Shown: positions 60,510 to 64,000 of the stretch, one piece after another
Position numbering within the stretch: position 1 is the first letter of the stretch
Layout of the letters: every line of letters begins with the position of its first letter
Source: Hyphomicrobiales bacterium
GTDB lineage: Bacteria; Pseudomonadota; Alphaproteobacteria; Rhizobiales; Devosiaceae
Direction of reading: 5' to 3'
Length of the DNA stretch: 64,000 nucleotides
NCBI GenBank assembly: GCA_026981645.1
Contig: JALSII010000025.1
Location: forward strand, 154,089-218,088
Position numbers and translations under genes: made by a program
The notes under the pieces: model-generated
The model's input: the letters and a program-made list of their open reading frames with translations, nothing else
Told to the model about the DNA's origin: nothing
The model's database searches: none

Positions 60510-60884
60510 ATGAAGATTATGAGCGTAACCGAAACTGCTGCCATCCGTATCCGCGAAATAATCGCCGGTGCCGACAAGCCGGTATGCGGCGTTCGGGTCG
60601 GGGTCAAAAATGCAGGCTGTGCCGGTGTTGCCTATACGCTGGATTATGTAGAAACGCCCATAAAGGGTGATGACCATGTCCGTGACCGGGGTGTCGATAT
60701 TTATGTCGACCCCAAGGCAACAATGTTTCTGCTTGGTACGCAGATGGATTTTGAAACGACAAAACTTGCGTCTGGATTTACTTTCACAAACCCTAATCAG
60801 GTGGGTGCCTGCGGCTGTGGTGAAAGCGTGCAGCTCGAAGCGGCCGACCTTGAAGATCTGGCCCGGGCCCGGGCCAACGGATAA
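60510..60884 (+). CDS. sufA: A-type Fe-S carrier (SufA/IscA family)
   Basis: This 124-aa HesB/IscA-type protein carries Fe-S clusters to target enzymes. The three conserved cysteines are visible: one in KNAGCAGVAY and two in GACGCGESVQ. It starts 4 bp after the sufT stop. It is the last gene of the operon and is convergent with the GGDEF gene; I see no strong terminator in the 40-bp gap. Confidence 0.92.
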   Translation: MKIMSVTETAAIRIREIIAGADKPVCGVRVGVKNAGCAGVAYTLDYVETPIKGDDHVRDRGVDIYVDPKATMFLLGTQMDFETTKLASGFTFTNPNQVGACGCGESVQLEAADLEDLARARANG

Positions 60885-60924
60885 GCTTGTAAATATTCCT
60901 TGTGCAGAAGCGGGTTGTCTAGGG

Positions 60925-61977
60925 CTATGCTGCAGCCTGAGAAGTCATGAGCTTGTCATTTTCAGCAATCACTTTATTACGTCCCGTGCGCTTTGCCATG
61001 TAAAGTGCCTGGTCAGCTCGCTCAATAAAAGTGGAAGGCGAGTCTTTGGAGACTAACAATGCAACGCCAAACGAGGCTGTAATCCGCCCCAGTTTTTCAT
61101 TGGTTGAGCGCTTGAGCAGTTCTTTAGCTTGAATGGCTTTTCTGATCTTGTCAGATAGTGCAACGGCATCTTTGAGTTTGGTACCTGGAAGAATGATCGA
61201 AAATTCCTCACCACCATAGCGAGCAGCAATATCTCTTCCCTTGATATTTTTTTTCAGCGTGGCGGCAACCAGACGTAACACCTGGTCACCGGTCTGGTGT
61301 CCGTACGTGTCGTTAAAGGTCTTGAAATGATCAATATCCAGCATGACGAGGCAAAGAGGGCTGCTGGTTTCGTTGGCTTTTTGCATCAATATCTCAAGTT
61401 CCCGGTCAAAGCATTTGCGATTGCTAAGGTTTGTCAGGGAATCAGTCATTGCGTCGCGGCGAACCTCCTCCAGATCACTCTGGAGCAGTGCCATTTCAGA
61501 GCGAGACAGCTCAAGGCGTTCCTCAAGTTGCTTGTTATTTATCTGCATCTGTCTGGTTTTGGCCAGCAGGCTTTGCGTGAGTTGTTTCAGGGCCTCTGGA
61601 TTGATCTCGCTGTCAAGCGAGATATTGGCTTCTTCAAGGGAGCCGGAATAGGACTTTGCGGATTGGCTGGCTGAGCGGATAATCTGTTGAACGGAATCAA
61701 TATTCTCGCTCATCTGGCCCGACACATTGCTGACCCGCTCATCAATCTGGTTGGTTTTCAGGAATTCATTATAAAGGCTTTCCACAACCTCCAGAGAGGG
61801 AAGGTGCGTATCTGAAAATATGGCATTTATCCGTTCATTCAGAGCCTTGTTGACGCCGGTGGAATAGATATAAAAAAGCTCGTAAAATTGCGGATAGGGC
61901 GGAATTGTGCCCCGCTTGAGCAGGCCTAAAGTGGAGTTGGCATAACTCAGAGCCCGTTCGAATTCGTCCTGTGCCAC
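60925..61977 (-). CDS. GGDEF-domain protein (diguanylate cyclase)
   Basis: This 350-aa soluble protein has an N-terminal helical domain of about 110 residues, a coiled coil at about 130-175 and a C-terminal GGDEF domain with intact active site RYGGEEF. It should make c-di-GMP. The RxxD inhibitory site expected five residues before GGEEF reads KGRD, with Lys at the Arg position, so product inhibition may be weak. It starts at GTG after AGGGGGTAAC. No transmembrane or known sensor domain is seen; the signal is unknown. Confidence 0.88.
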   Translation of the reverse strand: MAQDEFERALSYANSTLGLLKRGTIPPYPQFYELFYIYSTGVNKALNERINAIFSDTHLPSLEVVESLYNEFLKTNQIDERVSNVSGQMSENIDSVQQIIRSASQSAKSYSGSLEEANISLDSEINPEALKQLTQSLLAKTRQMQINNKQLEERLELSRSEMALLQSDLEEVRRDAMTDSLTNLSNRKCFDRELEILMQKANETSSPLCLVMLDIDHFKTFNDTYGHQTGDQVLRLVAATLKKNIKGRDIAARYGGEEFSIILPGTKLKDAVALSDKIRKAIQAKELLKRSTNEKLGRITASFGVALLVSKDSPSTFIERADQALYMAKRTGRNKVIAENDKLMTSQAAA

Positions 61978-62098
61978 GTTACCCCCTGATTTATTTGGAA
62001 AGTTTCACCAATTGTGGTGTCTTGTAATAATTGAATCCGCCCCGTTAAAAGAACGTAAAATTCAACAAGATTTCCAAAGCATTCCTGAGAGTAGATGG

Positions 62099-63553
62099 CT
62101 AAGTCATTGATTTAAGGAGAAATGCAGGAATATTGTCATCGCTACCGAAGGGGCCGGAGTTTTTACTCTTGGGCTGGCGTGCGCGTGAATGTGCGGTTTG
62201 AGTGTCCGCTCGCGCGGAGTCCTGCGTTTTCTCAGATTTGATTCGAGGCTGAATCGAGGGCTGCTCCTCCGGAATATTTGGCTGCGCAGTCAGAGGTTTG
62301 ACTCTTGTCTCAGGATCCGAGGACTCAATATCGCGCGTTTTTTTGGTGCGCGTCCGTTTTTTTGATGCCTGCTTGGCTGGTGCTGGCTCGGCGTTTTTCG
62401 GGGGCTTTGCAACGGAAAGGTCAGTCCATTCAATTTTTTTCTGGATAAGCGCTTCTATTGCATCAATATATTTCTGATCAGATGATGTGACCAGTGTAAT
62501 TGCCGTGCCGCTTCGCCCGGCCCGGCCGGTCCGCCCGATGCGATGTACATAGTCTTCGGGATGGGTCGGCACGTCAAAGTTAAACACGTGGGAAACTGCG
62601 GGAATATCAAGTCCGCGGGCCGCAACATCGCTTGCGATAAGAAATTTCAACTTTCCCAGTTTGAAGGTTTCCAGAGTGGCCATGCGGCTGCGCTGATCCA
62701 TATCTCCGTGCAGGGGACCGGCATCATAGCCATGCTTGGTCAGTGAGCGGGCGAGGGTGGCGATGTCACGCTTGCGATTGCAAAACACAATAGCGTTGGT
62801 CAATTCGTTCTCAGCGTCAATCTGCTCACGAAGGGTCTGGCGCTTTTCTGCAGGCTTGCTGCCGGTTTTAGCCAACTTCTGCGTGATGGTTTCAGCTGTC
62901 GTTGCCTGCCGTGCGACCCTGACCTGAACCGGGTCGCGCAGGAATTTTTCTGAAAGGCGACGGATTTCTTCAGGCATGGTTGCCGAAAAAAACAGGGTTT
63001 GCTTGCGCGGCGGCAATAAGCCCGAAATACGCTCAATATCAGGAATAAACCCCATATCCAGCATACGGTCCGCTTCGTCGATGACAAATATTTCGGTACC
63101 CGTCATCAGCAGGCGGCCGCGTTCAAAATGGTCAAGCAGGCGGCCCGGAGTGGCAATAAGAACATCTGCGCCGCGAGCCAGAATTTTGTTTTGCTCATCA
63201 AAGGAAACGCCGCCAATCAACAGAGCAACGCTGAGCTTGTGATTGATGCCATATTTTTCGAAGTTTTCAAAAACCTGGGCTGCCAGTTCACGGGTAGGCT
63301 CCAGAATAAGGGTGCGCGGCATGCGCGCCCGTGCCCGTCCCTTTTCCAGCAGCGTCAGCATGGGCAGAACAAATGAAGCGGTTTTACCGGTGCCTGTCTG
63401 GGCAATTCCGATCAGGTCACGCTTGGCCAGCACATGGGGGATGGCCTGTTCCTGTATTTCGGTCGGCTGCGTATATCCGGCCTTGATTACGGCGTCTGCA
63501 ACCTTTTCACTTAGCCCAAGGCTATGAAACTTATCTGTCAAGTATTTGTCCAC
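62099..63553 (-). CDS. DEAD-box RNA helicase (RhlE-like)
   Basis: This 484-aa helicase remodels RNA. In order it shows the Q motif (TQPTEIQEQAIP), motif I AQTGTGKT at 51-58, PTRELAAQ, TPGRLLDH, DEAD in VIDEADRMLDMGF, SAT, DVAARGLDIP and HRIGRTGRAGRSG. A basic, disordered tail of about 100 residues (Lys/Arg/Pro/Ser-rich) follows the core, as in RhlE. The leader between its candidate promoter and ATG is about 145 nt. It is upstream of the GGDEF gene, same strand. Confidence 0.92.
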   Translation of the reverse strand: MDKYLTDKFHSLGLSEKVADAVIKAGYTQPTEIQEQAIPHVLAKRDLIGIAQTGTGKTASFVLPMLTLLEKGRARARMPRTLILEPTRELAAQVFENFEKYGINHKLSVALLIGGVSFDEQNKILARGADVLIATPGRLLDHFERGRLLMTGTEIFVIDEADRMLDMGFIPDIERISGLLPPRKQTLFFSATMPEEIRRLSEKFLRDPVQVRVARQATTAETITQKLAKTGSKPAEKRQTLREQIDAENELTNAIVFCNRKRDIATLARSLTKHGYDAGPLHGDMDQRSRMATLETFKLGKLKFLIASDVAARGLDIPAVSHVFNFDVPTHPEDYVHRIGRTGRAGRSGTAITLVTSSDQKYIDAIEALIQKKIEWTDLSVAKPPKNAEPAPAKQASKKRTRTKKTRDIESSDPETRVKPLTAQPNIPEEQPSIQPRIKSEKTQDSARADTQTAHSRARQPKSKNSGPFGSDDNIPAFLLKSMT

Positions 63554-63706
63554 TCATTCATTGATGCCAGGGCACCGTGCAGGCTTGAAGTTCAATTGCA
63601 TTCATGCGTACGACACACGACCTTTTCTCACGTGCCGCAAATTTTTCGATGAAAACTGCCCCCAAGCCGTAACTAAGGGGCAAATAAGTGGCCACTGACG
63701 GCGGGG

Positions 63707-63734
63707 ACAATAGCGTCTGTTCGTGACAAGTCAA
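63707..63734 (-). promoter_or_regulatory. Candidate promoter of the DEAD-box helicase gene
   Basis: On the minus strand TTGACT (63734-63729), a 16-bp spacer and TATTGT (63712-63707) form a good sigma-70 promoter. The start would be near 63700, giving a leader of about 145 nt before the ATG at 63553. Long leaders are common in cold-inducible RNA helicase genes. Confidence 0.45.
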
Positions 63735-63787
63735 CGGGACGCTTGTCCTTAGCTTAACGAGCATTGTGGTGGTATCATGCCGAGGCC

Positions 63788-63812
63788 GCACAAAAAAGCC
63801 AGCTTTCTGTGC
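63788..63812 (-). terminator. Hairpin downstream of parE
   Basis: On the minus strand GCACA-G-AAAGC-TG-GCTTT-TT-TGTGC forms a near-perfect hairpin 45 bp after the parE stop. T residues on its 3' arm but not after it make it an imperfect intrinsic terminator. Together with 63554-63787 it fills the 303-bp gap between parE and the helicase gene; no coding sequence was found there. Confidence 0.4.
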
Positions 63813-63856
63813 AGTTTCGTTGCTCCAGCAGGCCCAGACGGGAACCTCTGCACCAT

Positions 63857-64000
63857 CACACATCAAGGCTTGTAGCAAACTCCGCGTTCTCCTGAATAAA
63901 GGCAAAGCGCATTTCGGGTTTGTTGCCCATCAGTTGCTCCACAGATTGGGAGGTGCCCTCTCTGTCGCTTGTGACCTGCACTTGCAGCAGTCGCCGGGTT
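63857..64000 (-). CDS. parE: DNA topoisomerase IV subunit B, 3' end (partial)
   Basis: The last 47 codons on the minus strand end ...LMGNKPEMRFAFIQENAEFATSLDV and a TGA stop at 63857. This is the typical C-terminus of ParE/GyrB: the block EQLMGNKPE-RF-FIQENA is ParE-specific in alphaproteobacteria. The rest of the gene lies outside the window. ParE with ParC unlinks daughter chromosomes. Confidence 0.85.

Noticed and set aside
63558..63905. Minus-strand open frame spanning the parE-helicase gap
   Set aside because: It begins inside the parE 3' end in the wrong frame, ends at the helicase start and shows no domain; the gap is better explained as promoter and leader.

Overview
This window looks like a chromosomal core region of an alphaproteobacterium of the order Hyphomicrobiales (Rhizobiales). 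The evidence is a contiguous nuoA-N run followed by birA, RNase J, a DUF1467 gene, proS, lolCD and dnaE; then rpsB-tsf-pyrH-frr-uppS-cdsA-rseP-bamA-lpxD-fabZ-lpxA-lpxI-lpxB; then gltA/gltX/comEC; and a suf operon preceded by an Irr-type palindrome. Short (INS-less) ProRS, LpxI in place of LpxH, RNase J and frequent GTG/TTG starts fit the same group. The family cannot be fixed from the sequence alone. No phage, insertion sequence, CRISPR array, rRNA or tRNA was seen.

Layout: 1-14.6 kb is respiratory complex I (nuoA partial, nuoB-N), one tightly packed plus-strand operon broken only by a 115-bp nuoI-nuoJ spacer with a REP-like palindrome. 14.6-21.2 kb holds birA, rnj, a DUF1467 membrane protein, proS and lolCD. 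A structured minus-strand small RNA candidate lies in the 366-bp gap before proS. 21.2-25 kb is a 33-codon ORF plus dnaE behind a candidate LexA (SOS) box. 25-31.6 kb carries translation and envelope genes, and 31.8-38.6 kb the BamA and lipid A genes.

From 38.6 kb orientation alternates: gltA and gltX (minus), comEC (plus), a divergent sugar-acid pair (dgoA-like aldolase minus, IlvD/Edd dehydratase plus), an M23 endopeptidase (minus), a large AsmA/YhdP-like protein (plus) preceded by a 39-codon ORF with a strong ribosome binding site, then tyrS and a hydrolase (minus). 53.5-60.9 kb is a SUF iron-sulfur operon: cysteine desulfurase, sufB, an inserted cupin gene, sufC, sufD, sufS, a DUF59 gene and an A-type carrier. 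The right end carries a GGDEF protein, a DEAD-box helicase with a long leader, and the 3' end of parE, all on the minus strand.

How the genes connect: the SUF operon builds clusters needed by complex I (NuoB, E, F, G, I) and by the dehydratase. RseP, BamA, LolCD, the lipid A enzymes and the AsmA-like protein together serve outer-membrane assembly. The most notable observations are the small RNA candidate, one helix-hairpin-helix tail shared by NuoE and ribosomal protein S2, the cupin embedded in the suf operon, the Irr and LexA operators, and two small ORFs with strong ribosome binding sites. I found no clearly new multi-gene system.
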